Shown piece by piece: positions 10,861 through 24,700 of a stretch of DNA of 64,000 nt. The stretch is from Acridotheres tristis (taxonomy: Eukaryota; Chordata; Aves; Passeriformes; Sturnidae). Below the pieces are notes generated by a model. It made no database searches, was not told where the DNA came from, and worked only from the letters and a program-made list of their open reading frames with translations. The stretch lies in contig CM072896.1 in assembly GCA_037013685.1 (NCBI GenBank), positions 11,349,444 through 11,413,443 of the forward strand. Direction: 5' to 3'. A program made the translations under genes and the position numbers. Positions within the stretch are counted from its first letter, which is position 1, and each line of letters opens with the position of its first letter.

Positions 10861-13800
10861 CACTGTGTTTATTTTTCTGGATATTTAATTTGTAGGCATA
10901 AGAGAGAGGAAGCAAAATTTACTGCATTCAGTATTGTTAGCATTTTGAGTTATATACACAAAAAAAATTCATAATGTAGAGATGAAATTCAAAAGTCATA
11001 CATAAACTCCACAGTACTCAAAGCATCTTATGGTGACTCCAGGATATTCATTCCTCTGTCAGTTTGGACATGGAATAACATTAGAACTGCTGTTTTCCTT
11101 GCTTAAGTTTCACTTTCTTAGGTTTTGCATGCATGTCTTCCACCAGTCATTATGGAAGACACAAGAGACTGAAATACTAAAAATACATGAGGACCATTAA
11201 TTTTTTGGAGATTTTACGCTTTGCTAGAAAAACTTTATGAATGTGTTCAGTGTAATCTGTTCTATTTCTGAGCCATATGAGAAATTTTGTCCTGTCTTCT
11301 AACATGTTTGCACAATGTATTTTAGATTATTCATATAGTCTGCTTGGATGTCTAATGAATTCTTGTATGATTTACAGACAAACTGTGTTCTGGTATTTGA
11401 AAGAGATTATTTTCTATGCCCTTCTAGTAAAAGTACATTATCTGAACGGGCAACAAACAAATTCAAGGCTGTGTTTGTTGCTATCAGAGGGCAAACAGAT
11501 GTTTATTCCCTATTTGAGACTGGTCTTTCCATCCATGCCCCATATTAAAACTTGCAGCAGTTCTCTGGCCCTGGCAGGGAGAGGAACTGCAGGGGCTCAC
11601 CATGCCAAGGTACTGAAGGCTTGGAACAAGCTAGATTTGTGTGTCTTCAAATCACACCTGTGTTCTGACAAGTGCTCCCCAGTAAATGCTCAACTGACTA
11701 AACAATGCACTCCCAGCACACGGAAACTGCTGTGGATGTTCCTGTCTCTCACAGGTTAGACACTGCTTAGGAAGATACAGCTTATCTGCTCAACATCCTC
11801 GGAAGTACAAGAAAACAATTTTAGGATAAATCAGCTAAGTATCCCAGACAGAAAATGGCAGGAAGTTATTCAAGCTGAGCCAGCACTTGTGACTTTCCTG
11901 CATTATTCTCAGATTTGCTGTCAATAGTGTTCTTTATCCACGTTGTCCTTTCTCTTGCCAGTCTTCTGCCTCCACTGCAGGTCAGGAGAAACAATTGTCC
12001 CTTATAAAGCAGCTCTAGCAAGAAAAAAGGAAAAAGGGCATTGGACTCAGATTTACATAGTGTTGGTGCTTGACATGGCTTCTCTGGAGCACAGCTGGAA
12101 CTCTTCCATTAATGTTCTCTCCACCATGTCTGACAGTCGAAACCTGCCAACATCTACTGCTGAGCACAGCCCTGCAGGTGTGCAGAACACTGCAGGTAGG
12201 GCCTCACCCCACAGAAACAAGATTCTCTAAAATGGAAAGAGCCATAAGTAAGGGATTATTAGATCAATGTCTCACAGCAGTCCTTTTAGAATTTGTTTTG
12301 GTAGCAGCAAACCCAGGAACTTTTGTGCATCCACATATGCTGTCACTTCAAAGAGGAATCAATGGAACTAGTCTTGGAAAAGAGGAGCAATTGGAACTTA
12401 CTGCCCAGTTGTCTTTTACTGGATGTGAAGGCAGAACAGTCATAAAGATTGAGCATTCCTCTTGTTGCCTAGATCTTCTTCCCACCTTCTAAATGTATAG
12501 AGAAATAGTCTTTGAATGTAGTTCTTCATATATTTCACAATATTTCCCACGGAAAAAAACCCCAGGGTATTTCTGGGGTGTTAAATGGGATATACTACAT
12601 CATAAAATATGTTTGCCACTTTCCTGTGCAGGCTTAAAGGTTCTCTTTGTGACTCTGGAAGACTCTGCCAGCAAAACACAGACTATTATGTTTATTTGTT
12701 CTCTGGTTTTGAATATGGCCTTTTGTTGAAAGATCCATTTCAACATGGGTGAGCAAATGGTCACATACTGCCTCTGAAAGAAAGCAATTCCTCGAGTTTC
12801 ATTTACATCTTGCATATTGATGTAATTTTGGTGGTTTTAAAAGAGGTAAAACTGAAAATACTGTTATCTGGCTTTGGGTGTTGTTCCTCTATCTAGGCAT
12901 TATGAATTTAAAAATATAATCTTATTACTAACAACATTTGGAATGTGGCTATCATAATGTTTTACAATAATAGGTATTTTTCATGTGCTAAAATAGTAGA
13001 AGAAAAGAGTATGTTGGTATTCTGATAATACAGTGGGTTGCGTTTTCCCAATGAAAATTCGGATTTCAAAATCTCCTCCTGAATCCCCTACGGAAAACAA
13101 TTCCATGGAATTTAATAATTCCCATCTCATATAAGAGATAGACTTCTTAGGAAAAACATTTAGCAAAAATGTTTATTATTTAAAGGTGCTAAAACATCAT
13201 TCAGCATATCCTCAAAATGAAATATTGTGTGCTGAGAAATATCTCTTACTATATTGCTTTTTTAAAAAGGAAGTTTATAATGGAACTTTTCATGTAATAT
13301 TTCCATACATATACAGAGTTTTAAAAGGTAGGTTAAGATGCAATTTTAAACTGAATTGCAGTCATGGTAGACAAAGAGAGGAATATATGGACACCAAATA
13401 GGAATTGGCAAATTTTTATATCCTTCCTTTACAATTTTAGAATTCATATTAAAACTAGAATTTTGTAAAGGAAAACAGTGCAATTTCTGATATTGCAAGA
13501 ACCCTGTGAGACAGTCCTCAAATTTATCACTCATTTGCAGTGGATGGGAAGGGACCATAAAGAATAGCTAGCCAGATAAACAATGTATTTTAAACAGAAC
13601 TTTTGCTCCGGAGTTAAATCTAGAGTTAGCTTGATTTGCCATCTGCTCGGCCATAAATTATTGTTGTTTTCAGCTCGGCTTTTTCTTTCTGTGCAATCTA
13701 AATCTAAACCAGAGTTTTTTTGCAGTTTATAGAGGTGATATTGCCATGAAAACAAACAATCGCTACTTGTTACTTGTGTTCTGTCATTCTACCTGAATTA

Positions 13801-16800
13801 ACTATGAAAATAAATCCCATTTGATAATTTTACATCTCAATTTATCCATTTTAGGCTGCCTTTGTTTTTTTAAATACCACTTACTATGGTTAAATGGAGT
13901 ATGTTCTTTGCCCTAAGGAAGCAGTAAAATTACTTTAAATAGTCCAAACATCTTCCTGTAAGTGAGATAACATTTTCAAAAGTACTGTAAATAATGGATT
14001 TTGTTTCTAGCATTCAGATCTGTAAGCAAAAGTTGCTTTCTGAGCTTCCGTTGCAAAGCAAATAGAAGTCAATACAATGTGACTTAGTGGAGAAAAAGAT
14101 ATTTATTTCTTAAATAACAGTAAAAATCCATATAAATAGGATTTTTTCCTCCTACTCCTTTTTACATGATGAGCTTTTCTTACAAAACCCCAACCAAATA
14201 AAAAACAACAACCAGTCAGTGATTAACAAATCCTGAAGGAAAATGTAAAAGGGCTTCTGGAATTAAACTACTCTTCACAACAAATCACCAGGTATTTTTC
14301 CATCTTGCTCTTTATGAGACACTGGACAACTGTTACAGCTCATGGCAGTACATCACAAAGAAAGTGGGAATTGGTCCCATCTCTCTTTCATGAAGATGCA
14401 GAAACCATTTGCTTTGGGACATTCACATTGGCGTGTAAGAAAACTCATACAGGAAGGACAGGCAAATTCAGCTAATATGTAGAATCAAGGAAAAACTCTG
14501 AGCCCTCAGTATCGAGACTAGTGTTGAGATGCAATTGGAAGTAGGCAGCATCACTCAAAATATGGATCCTGTAAACCAAGAGAAAAACTGTCTCAAAAGC
14601 ACAGAGGTGTTAGGAAGCCACTTCCCAATAACTGAACTGAGTGGTTTTGTTTTTTTCTTTCAACCCAGCATGACTATTTTGGGAGCTGTGGAACTTCTTT
14701 TTCAGAAATTTATCTTTTTCATAGGACAAACTCAGAGTGAAAATTGCTAATAATAAATGTGTAACTTATAAAGTCAACTTCTTCTGAAGTCCAGATATGA
14801 GAGAGCTGAGACATCTGAATTTCTTTCCTGACTTTGCCACATATTTTCCATGGGTAGTTATAATTTATGCCTTTGTGGGATATAATTTATTTCTGTTTGC
14901 AAATGGTTTTGGGATTCCTGAGTAGTTACAGCTTAAGTGTTCAGAAGCGTAGTTGAAGAATTGCCAAATAATTCAACATTTTTCTAAAGTAGCACATCCA
15001 GTTATAGAAGGGGCTTCATTTTCTGATGTCACCATGCCCAACCCTTTATTTGGATATGCTATTGAAGAAATGCTGCCAATAGATGTACAGAAGGCTTTCC
15101 TTCCAGCTGCCCTCTGCTTCAGTCCCTTGCACTAATCTAAGGTGTCTTTGTTCTCTAAGCACTTAACTATGGAGTGCAATTCAGAAACCTCCACTTTTAA
15201 GTTACTTCCACAGTGTACAGAGGTTTTCATGGGAAAACGGCATTTCTAAAACTGCAGAATCACAGAAAGCTGGAACCTTGCCTATAGGAGTACAAAATTA
15301 TGGTTGTCAAATGTAAGCATACACAATTTATTTGTGTACCTGTAAGTGTGAGATGTATATTAGCTCCACTGAACAATATTGTATCATAAATGGGTTGAAG
15401 GAGTGCCTTCTGCACCTTCTGTTCACTTAAATACAGAATAATGTACTAAGGAAGATGAAATCAATACCAGTCAGTGCCATACATAAATAAGTGTGGGGAA
15501 ACACTAGGATGGAATCTGTGTATTAAAAGGTGTTTTTCAGAACAGCAGACCTTGATGTTTAGCATGTCTTCATGATGCTTTTACTATAAACTCCGCAATG
15601 TTTTTTTTTTCTTGTAGCATTAGTGTCTAGGAAGCAAGATTTTTATCTGCAACAGCAGCATTTGGACAGACACTTAAAAAATTTAATTGAAAGATAAAAG
15701 CTGTTGCAGTGAGTTGGTTTTCTGTCCTGTCCCTGCTGGAGACACAAGGTTGGATTCTGAGTTGAGTCACAAATGAAAGAGTAATTTTATGCCAGTCACC
15801 ATCTGTGCAGCATCCCAGCACTACCACACATTCGAGCATCATTCCGAAATCCAAGTTACAAGGACACGCATCCTTGCCTCAGTAGTGAGAGGTACTGACA
15901 GTGCTGCTTGGGAACACTTAACAGCGACTGCATGATGGTTCATTGTCTTACTGCTTCACTTATTAAAAGCAGATCCTCATCTCTCTTGTATCAGAGGAAA
16001 ACAAGATCACAATTTGGCACCAGAGCAGTGAAATAACTCATCTGCTGCCTAATGCATTATTCCGTTAAGCACCAATATAGCAACCAGCTCCCGATATAAT
16101 CCCCTACTTTTTGTTTTAATCCTACTGCACTTTCAAATGTACTTCCAATGTTGGAGATTTTTTTTCTGCATGGAAATATAATTACATCTTTAAGTTTGGG
16201 CAATGAAACATTTGTATCTGGCATGAGTGACTTTGATACCTACAGATAGATTGCATTAAGCTGACTTTGCTGCTGCAAACTGACAGGGCTTACAATTATG
16301 CCGTCACTGGATCTGCAGAAGCAGAGCAGGGAAGCAGCATTTGTGAGGCTGCTCTGAGCCAGATGGCACACCATGGCAGAAAAATCTATTTGAGCCCTTG
16401 TGTTCTTGCATTATAACCAGCAGATTGTCAGCTGGAGTAAAGTACAGAAAGCATGTAATTTAACTGACCTTGTCTCTGTAGGAATTTTCAGATCAGAGGA
16501 TGAAACTCTTGATGTTTTTCCTTGGTGAGGCCGTTTCCTTTTTTTCTTCTCTTTCGTACGAGATGTATCAGTGGTTGATAAGGACTGCTGCAAAACTTGC
16601 TCTGAAATGTGAATGATTTGTGAACTTGAAAGACAGGCCATTTTAATAAAATAGCACTCTTTAATACTGCTGCTCAATCCTATGACCTCAAAACCCTAAC
16701 AGTGAGTTTCTTTGGACTGCAAATGACAAACTACAGCTCTATTCATTCTCATGAGTATGTGCTAGAAATTGTATAATTTCATATTGTGATCTTTTAAGTC

Positions 16801-17299
16801 AAACTTCAGACACAAAATCAGGCTGCTTTGTAAATCATCTGCAGCTTCCCTGGATAAACCACTTCAGTTTAAAGACCCAAAGCACTTTGTGATGTAACAG
16901 AGGGGCTAGTAGGTACCAACCTTTGAGCTGAATTTGCTGTGGTTGTGATCTTCCTAAACCCACTTGTGTGGACATAACCATCTTCCAGGAAATCCTGAGG
17001 CATGAATAACCATGATCTCTTAATTCTAGTCATCCTTATTATAAGGTCTGCAAGCATGTAGGCCTTGTTACCATGTTCATCTGCAAAGCTGGGCAAGCAC
17101 TATATGTTTTTCCATATGTGAAACTGTTGGCTGAAGCCAAAACCAGCTAGAACTGGCTTTCAAATTACAGCAACTTGACAGCAATTTGTTATTTATTTCT
17201 CAGCAAAGCCTCAGCTGAGTGTTAACCAGATGAATACATATATCAAATACATTTTTCTCCTTCCAGTGTATCTATGATTGCAACATAGAAAGTTGGTTT

Positions 17300-17372
17300 T
17301 TCATGAGCTTTATAGTTTCCTAGACCAGAAAGGACACTAAATCATACAGTTTGGTGCCTTACATGCTGCATA
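17300..17372 (-). mobile_element. Ancient CR1/L3-like LINE 3' fragment
   Basis: The segment with CCTAGACCAGAAAGGACAC followed by TAAATCATACAGT resembles the old reversed CR1 3' end ('GACCAGAAGGGACCATTAGATCATCTAGTC') seen in turtles and as relics in birds. It is short and diverged, and lies about 100 bp from another CR1 piece in the same orientation, so the two may once have been one region of nested insertions. Confidence 0.4.
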
Positions 17373-17465
17373 CAATTAAATTTAAGAAAGCTATGTCTTG
17401 ATTAAGTGAAATCCATTGCTTAACTGACCAACAGTTTATTCTGCAAGTGTGAATTGGAAAAATGA

Positions 17466-17600
17466 CAGAATCATAGATGAATTTAGAATGCAAAGGAAGT
17501 CAGAAGATCATGTAGTCCATTTCCCTGATGAAAACGTGCTCAGTGTGATTCCATGAGACCCCAACCCTTCTAGGCTTGCTATCAACTTGTTCTGAGCCCT
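17466..17600 (-). mobile_element. CR1 LINE 3' end fragment
   Basis: CAGAATCATAGATGAATTTAG, then AAAGGAAGTCAGAAGATCATGTAGTCCAT, matches the reversed avian CR1 tail (AATCATAGAATCATTTAGGTTGG, then AAGATCATCTAGTCCAA). The identity fades after about 17530, so the right border is approximate. Confidence 0.6.
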
Positions 17601-19825
17601 TGGGACAGCAGTGGAATGGCTCTGTGGGACTTTGCAGGTACATTCATAGGGAATGAGCCGTGCTTCCATGGCAAGAGCTGGTGTCAGCTCTGAACCAACA
17701 GGCACTGGCTGCAGTAGGTGATGACTGACACAGGGGGTTCCAACTCCTAGCAACAATTTATTTTCCAAACTTGTAAACCAGCCTGCAACATTGAAAGAAA
17801 ATTCTGCTTCCAATACACCTTGGTTGTTTAATTAAATTTTTAAGAATCCTCAGTGGTTACTTGACTAAGAAGAAGGAAAAATCTGCCAGCATAAGCCAAG
17901 GCAAAATTGTTCTAGAGAATTATTTCCTTGCTGGAGATAAATTTCTCTTTTATTAGACAAACACTTTGGAAAGATTTTTGACTAGACTAAACTACTCTGT
18001 CTCATGAGACAATGTGGAACTTTTCATAGCTCCTATATAGTAATAGTGCTGATTCTGCAGTAAAGAGCATTTTTAACAGCTAAGGAAAATATTTACTTTT
18101 TTTTTAATTGTAATTTTGGAGAAGAGGTGTGCTAATTTCTGATGTGGCCAGACTTTTCTTTGAAAGCATGGCCCTTACATTTTTTTAAGATCTGTGTATC
18201 CTGCTGCAGTTTATTATTCTCCAGGTTGCTTCTCTATGTGTTCTCTTTCATATAAGAGTAACAAAACTAGTTTGGTTTTATCCACTACTGTAAGATGTAA
18301 AAGCGTCATTTCACCTTTTGTGGATTTTCTCCACTCCATAGAAATTAAAGCTTTAGCCCACACTTAGCATTAAAGCAGAAATGTAACAGTGCTGTTTTCA
18401 GTGACTCAGTCTTCCATGCCTTTTCAAACACCCTCTGCTGTTTGTTCCTTTAACACATACTTCCTTGATGCTCTCACTTATCAGATATAATTGTGTTTAA
18501 AATGAGTGGTTCATTTATCAGTGACACCTGAACCTGTAAGGAATTAGGACTGGTGCCTCCAGAACACTGCAGCAGTGCTGACAGCTGAGACATCTGTGAC
18601 TTCAGTTATGACCTACACAGGAGAAAACAACTTGGGAAGGGTCCTCACAGGAAAAAAGAGTAGCCTTATTTAAGGAGGGATATGTAGGCCATTAGTGGAT
18701 CCTGGTAACGCTTTCGCAGTTTAATCCTTTACTTTGGAAATCTGATTTTGACTGCAACATTTTCTAATTAGAAGTTAATTTCAGATCTCCCCTTCCTAAG
18801 TAAATATTCTTAAATGGTGCAGTCCTCTGCCTATAATTATTTACAATAGTTTGTAATGTTTTCAGAAGCTCTGTTTAAAGACACAGTTATATCAGCAGCC
18901 CTGTGCTAAAGTTTGAATTTATCTACCAACTCCTACCTGTGTTCTATCTTTTCTACATCAAATCTCAATTTTTAAACATATTTATCACCATGACGTTCTG
19001 TTTTCATTCTTTGTATTTAACCCTCCTTGCAAAAACTTAACTCCTATTATCATAGTTTAAAATTTAATTTTATATTTCTCATTACTATTATTCTCATTAG
19101 CTGTAACAAATGGTTTTAGCACATACTTCACACCACAGTAAAATTTATTTAATTTCCCCTTTAGGTAATTATTTATCTTCTAGGTGAAGCTTTAAGGTTG
19201 TTTGGCAAGTATAGCATATTCAAATATTTAATTTTCTCAACGATTTCTATATTGGGTTTATGTGGCAAGATTTTGCTTGCAGGGGCATGGTGTGTGTGTG
19301 CCACAGGGGTGGTATGAATATACCTTAAGTGATAGTGATAAAGGAATAGAAAAAAACTCAGCTATTAAAAAAGCAGCATCCTTTGTGGCAGCTACTTCTA
19401 AGTCAAGTTCTGCATTTCATGACTGTGGTAAGTACTTTCAGAGCCACCAACTTTTTGTTTCTTCCAGTATGACTTAATTTTAATGAACTCCGTGATTTCA
19501 CATTATGTTCCCTACTCCTGGAAATTATCAAAATGCAGTTAAGAGAACTTCTACATCCTTTAGAAGATCCATCCTAGTGGCAGCAAACTTTCAATTAGGT
19601 TTAAAAAATGTATCAATAAATGGACATGAAAGCAAGTGTTTTAGCCCTTCAGTTTACACTGAAGTTGAAGTGTTTGAAGGTGCAATGTTTTATAAACAGA
19701 ATAATAATGGGAACTGTCAAACAGGTGATCTGCTGACAATGTTCAAATATTTGCATTTGTTTCATGTGTGAAAACCAAATATAGTAAAGTTAAATATCTT
19801 ATAGTTGTTTTATACTTTGAAAGGT

Positions 19826-20343
19826 GATGCTGTTTGCAGGGCATGGACACCTAGGGACAAGCTACTGGAAATATCCCAAGCAAATATCCCTGTAGACCAG
19901 TAGGCTGCCATTAAGTTTATCCAGGAAATGATGTCTAGGAAGCAGCAGGAATAGGGTGTACATGGACTGTCACCTAACACTTCTGCAGACCTTTTGCACC
20001 TGAGCAATCCTTTTCAGCTCAGCGGCTTCCAAAGCCAGTTTCCATGTACTTGGTGAGCCCTGATGTGCTTCTCTCTTGTGAACTCTGCATTCTTCCTTCG
20101 AGCCAGCAGAAACTCTGGCCATCTGCGATGCCTTTGGCATGGAGTTCCACAGCTCTGTCACCCAGTGCAGCACTCATTGCTCTGAAACAGGATCCTACGA
20201 GCTTAATTTGGGGGAGCAGGGTTAATTGGTTCTTGTAGTTCTGGTGGTAGAAAAGCTGAAGAACTTCTGAGACATACCCAGCCTTTCCATCACACTCAGC
20301 ATCTTGTACTTTATCATATCCTTCCATGAGATCTTTTTCTCAA
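19826..20343 (-). mobile_element. Probable old CR1-type LINE 3' region
   Basis: On the minus strand, a run reading GGTGACAGAGCTGTGGAACTC, then CCAAAGGCATCGCAGATGGC, resembles the post-ORF2 part of ancient CR1/L3-like elements ('TGTGGAACTCATTGCCACAGG', then 'GTAGAGGCTAAAAG'). Overlapping minus-strand ORFs of 65-102 codons in this stretch are relics or chance. The borders are uncertain, and an unrelated old repeat is possible. Confidence 0.4.
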
Positions 20344-21303
20344 ACCCAACAGTCCTAGTTTACTTCATGGCTCCTAGGGAGGAAGTTGTATTTTTGGTCA
20401 ACCTTCAGCTCTTCCCTGAATCTTTTCCAGTCCTAGTTTATGGTTTGTTTTTTTTTTTTTTAACAGGACCAGCACAACAAACAGTAAGTTTGTTCAGATT
20501 TTAATTCTTTCAACCCTCTTCTATGCCAGATAATACTCTACAAGTAATACTAGAGATTTCAATCTAACTTGTAATCTCTCTGTGTTATATTTTCCTCATC
20601 TTTAAGGAAGGGATAACATAAAATACTTATCTGACAAGATTTTTAAGAAGATGAATGTGATTATTTTACTCTTACTGACATGAGGAACAACATTTCGTAT
20701 TTCCTCTGCCCAATGGACCAAAATACACTCTGTTTAGGACGTGGCTCATTGGCACAGCACAATGGCATAGCTTAGATCTAAAGACATGAAATGTTAAACA
20801 GAATACAGTGCAGAGCTGGAGGACAACTGACTGGATTTTATTTCTTAGAGTATGAGACATTAAAAAATGGAACAGAAGCCCCAGTTATAGATTTCTCCCA
20901 GAAAGGCTGGCAAGGGACAAAAACTTCTTCATAACTATTGACTGTAATTGCTATAACAATCAATAAGTACGGATAGCAAAGGCATTTTCTGACATTGAAT
21001 TACTGGAAAATCTTCTAATGTTTTGAATTTGACAAAACAGTATGTAAGTGTAACTTCTCATGGCACAAAATCATGTTAAAGCTAAAGTTCTATCTATTTT
21101 TCAACAACTCTAAGACTGAAGCCAAAAAACTAAATAAACCTAACTCACAGATTGGCTGCATTTGACATCAGATGTGTAACTTTTGAAATGCTGATGTCTT
21201 TTTTTCAGGCTACACATGTTAAAACTGAATGAAGAGGCATTGTCAGCTTTAATGTATATATGCAACAGCTTTGAAGAGCAAGCAGCTGCTGCTGTGGATC
21301 CCA

Positions 21304-21317
21304 GTTACCATAGCAAT
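21304..21317 (+). promoter_or_regulatory. RFX X-box-like motif
   Basis: GTTACCATAGCAAT fits the RFX X-box (GTNRCCATRGYAAC) with one mismatch at the last position. It is a third such site in the interval upstream of DIPK2A. Confidence 0.4.
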
Positions 21318-21715
21318 GCATTCCCATAGACATTTTCAAATTCATTTATAATAACAGTGCCTTTAGTAAACAAGAATGCAAAGTTGCTGATAGCATTAAT
21401 GTGGTTTCCTGTATTATGGATTTTAGATGTTTACAATAAAATAACTTCATTATTGGATGGACAGTCCCCACTGAAGGACCATGATGAAGTAAATGATTGT
21501 TTGAATCAGTTACTTCAGACACAGGACAACTCCATAGAAGTCCAAGCCACTATCCAAGCAATGATATATTAAATTTGGTGCAGTTTTATCAGGTTCATAC
21601 TTATTCAAAATAATACAAAAAGAAGAATAAAGTTCACAAGCCCACAATTTCCATGCCATGAAAATTTTGATTTGTATAATATAAAACAGTCTGATCATAG
21701 AGTGATATACAGGAA

Positions 21716-21755
21716 AAAAGAAATAATCCAACCTAAACCCTCCCAGCAGACAAAC
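21716..21755 (-). mobile_element. Possible short CR1 fragment
   Basis: AATCCAACCTAAACCCTCCC is very close to a motif found in reversed CR1 3' regions ('ATCCAACCTAAACCTCCCCTGG'). The similarity covers only about 25-40 bp, so chance cannot be excluded. Confidence 0.3.
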
Positions 21756-24700
21756 CTGAAAATCCATGATAAGCAATGATACTTCTAAATAAACAGATTC
21801 CAGATGTCATATAATACATGTAGAGCTAATTGAACAATATAAAGTTACACATAAAAGCAGCAAAATTCTCCACTGAAAGTAAAGATATTATGTGTTTATG
21901 TTAGAACTATTGTGTAAAGTTCAAAATGAAAACAAATTATTTACTTGAGAATCTCAACATTTCCATCAGGAACAAAATACTTCACACAAGGATACAAGCA
22001 CTGTCACCCTGTTCTTACACCAATATAAAGAATATACTGATGAAATCAGGATAAAAATAGATGTTGACTTTAAAGGACAAAGATCATCCTTAATTTGTAC
22101 TTGAAGGTGTGAGGAAAGAGAAAGGAGAACCTGAAAATACTTTTGCAGCTTTTTATATTCAATTTCAATGCAATAACCGGGCACTGTCTGATTCATGATG
22201 ATAAAGCACATTTCGTAGGATGTTGATTCAGCAAAATAATCTGTAATGTTTTCAGCTGCTCAAAGGCTGTAATAGTCAGCCAGCAATTAAAAGGAAGAAA
22301 AAAAATGAGGAAAAATACCAGATTACTAAAGGCAAAAATTCTACAGAGCCAGTATTTCTTTTATACTGCACCAAATACAGTATTCTATGTGCATACAATT
22401 CAATGCAATTAAAATTTTTATTATCATTTAGAAAAATTGCCATCTTGTTGCTTTTTTTTTCATTTTTGCTTGCACTGTAAGCAAGAATTAGTATTGTATA
22501 CAGATAATTAAAACTCCAATTTACTGCAATTTTTTATTGGTTAAAAGAAGATACTCCCTTCCACTAGTAAGATTAACAGACTAACCTAACCCACCTTTTA
22601 GGTGTTATTTTTCCAGAAGCACAATACTAATTTCATTTTGCCATCAGTAAGTGGCACAACATAACAAAACAGATTTTCAGTCTGCAGAAGGTAGAGCACA
22701 GAACAGAAGTCGTTCTCAGAGAACTGCAGACAGTGTCCTTCTGGATGTGATGGCTGGTTGGTTGGATAGATTCTCTACACAACCCAGCCATATATCCAGT
22801 TCAGATACATTCTGTTTCCTGCTCAAGGATCAAATCTGAAAGATGTTTGAGGATATTGAATGTTTGTCCCAACCAGTGGCTATCCTCCAAACATAAAAAG
22901 GGAAAATATTCTGAAATCTCAGGCATGTCCACTGCAGCCTTTGCTGGGACACAAGTTTCTGAAGTCAGTCTGATGCATGTGAACATAAATATGTAAACTC
23001 TGGGTTATAAAGGTGCAGAACTTAGAATTGTTCATCCCAGCCCATCTTTCAGACCTGCGTGGCTAAAGGACAAAGACTATTTTGAAAGTGGCAAAGTGAT
23101 TTAGTGATTGAGTGTGGGAATGAGTGTCTAGACAATTAAGAAAAAAAGATACTCTTTTGCAGTATCTGCAAGGATTTTGAGATATCTGCCATTTTGAACA
23201 GCTGCTTATTCTGTAGTTTGAAATAAGAGCTCAGAGTGAAGTGCCCTAGTAAGCGAGAGTCTGCTATCAGACTTTTCAATAGAGCTGCTGGAGTATCTTT
23301 TATTTCTAAACTGTTTAAATTCAGAGCAGTTATTTGCTTTCTCATTATGGAGACTGGGATCTATTCAAGTCTTCTTTCAAATCAATATATGAGATAATTT
23401 AACGTTGTGTAGGATGTCTCTGCAGCTGTAGAGTCTGTGATCACCATGAGGCTTCCATGTCTCTGAAAACAGTGGGAATATATCATGTCCGCTTGTATAA
23501 AGGTCTGTGCATAACTCCAACTCACCATTGTTACAGGAGATGTAAAAAATCCCCAGATGGAGACAGCAGTATTAGGGAATTGTTGGAATGGCCCTCCATA
23601 CCACACAGCAAACTGAGACCCTGTTGCTGTGCTATGGCCCAGCCCTTTGTGAGAACCTGCTGCACATCAGAGAACGCCGAGCACTGGCACTCCACTGCTG
23701 GCCTGTGTTTGCAGCCCAGTCACTGCAAGCTCTGATGAATTACACTGTCGTATATAATGAAGCCTTCACAGGAAAACTACTGTAGTTGATTCTGAAGGCT
23801 AGTCAGAAGGTAGCAACTCTAGAAAGACAGGAAATGCATGTATTATCACGCATTATCTAGTTTATTTTGCATTCTCCCCCACTTTGAAATGGATCATTCA
23901 CAAATCAGGCTTCTAAAAACTACAAGATATATCTCTCATTCTTTCAGAATTAACCATTTTTTTACTCAATTGGTCCCCCTCTCTTTTTCTTTCCAACTCT
24001 GCCTCAACCTTTTTTTCCACATTTTAGTTTTCCAAATGGTTGCATTTTCCTGTCAGTCTCCTTTTTTTCTTTCCCAAAATTCATAAATCTGTGAAACCAA
24101 GTTAAAGACACGTTGTATAAAGGCAGCCTTCACCTTCCCTTATCCCTCACAAACAACCCCCACGGTCTCCAGTCAATGCCAGTGAAACCAGAAATAGCTA
24201 CAGAACAAGTTTTCTGATCTGTTTAGAAACAGCAGATGTATTTGTTTATGAATTTGCAATGTCAATTGCTTTAAGAACACTACATTGTTGTTGAAAGAGT
24301 GTATTAAACTATTTAAATGATTCTTTGTACTTTAAAATGTTTTCATCTAGCAAAGATTAAAATATTCTGCTCGTGTTCAGAAGGATCAAGCTGTTTCCCT
24401 ATAAATGAGCAAATGAGAAAGCTTCAGAAATAAGCAATGCAGAAAATAAACAATAATTCGGTATATTTGTTTATATTTAGATTTGTTAGTAATTTAATAG
24501 CATACAGACTAGATATTGTTAGATGAGAAAACCCACTACCAACATGTGAAGACCAAACATGTTTAGCTAGTGAGTTTGGAGTTTCCATGCAGAAAAAAAC
24601 CAAATTCATCTTTTAGGATCAATTATAATTATTTGAAATATGGCATCAAGCAGTGCATCACCTAATGAAGACTCGAGTTAAGGAAGATGATATATATTTT

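Noticed and set aside
11277..11759. 160-codon plus-strand ORF
   Set aside because: No recognised domain, no coding-like context, and composition typical of translated AT-rich DNA. No matching splice or CpG features.
12070..12492. 140-codon plus-strand ORF and overlapping frames
   Set aside because: Two overlapping frames of similar length and no recognised motif. Treated as chance.
15250..15290. GCAGAATCACAGAAAGCTGGAA as a CR1 tail
   Set aside because: Only a few words resemble the reversed CR1 end and the following sequence does not continue the match.
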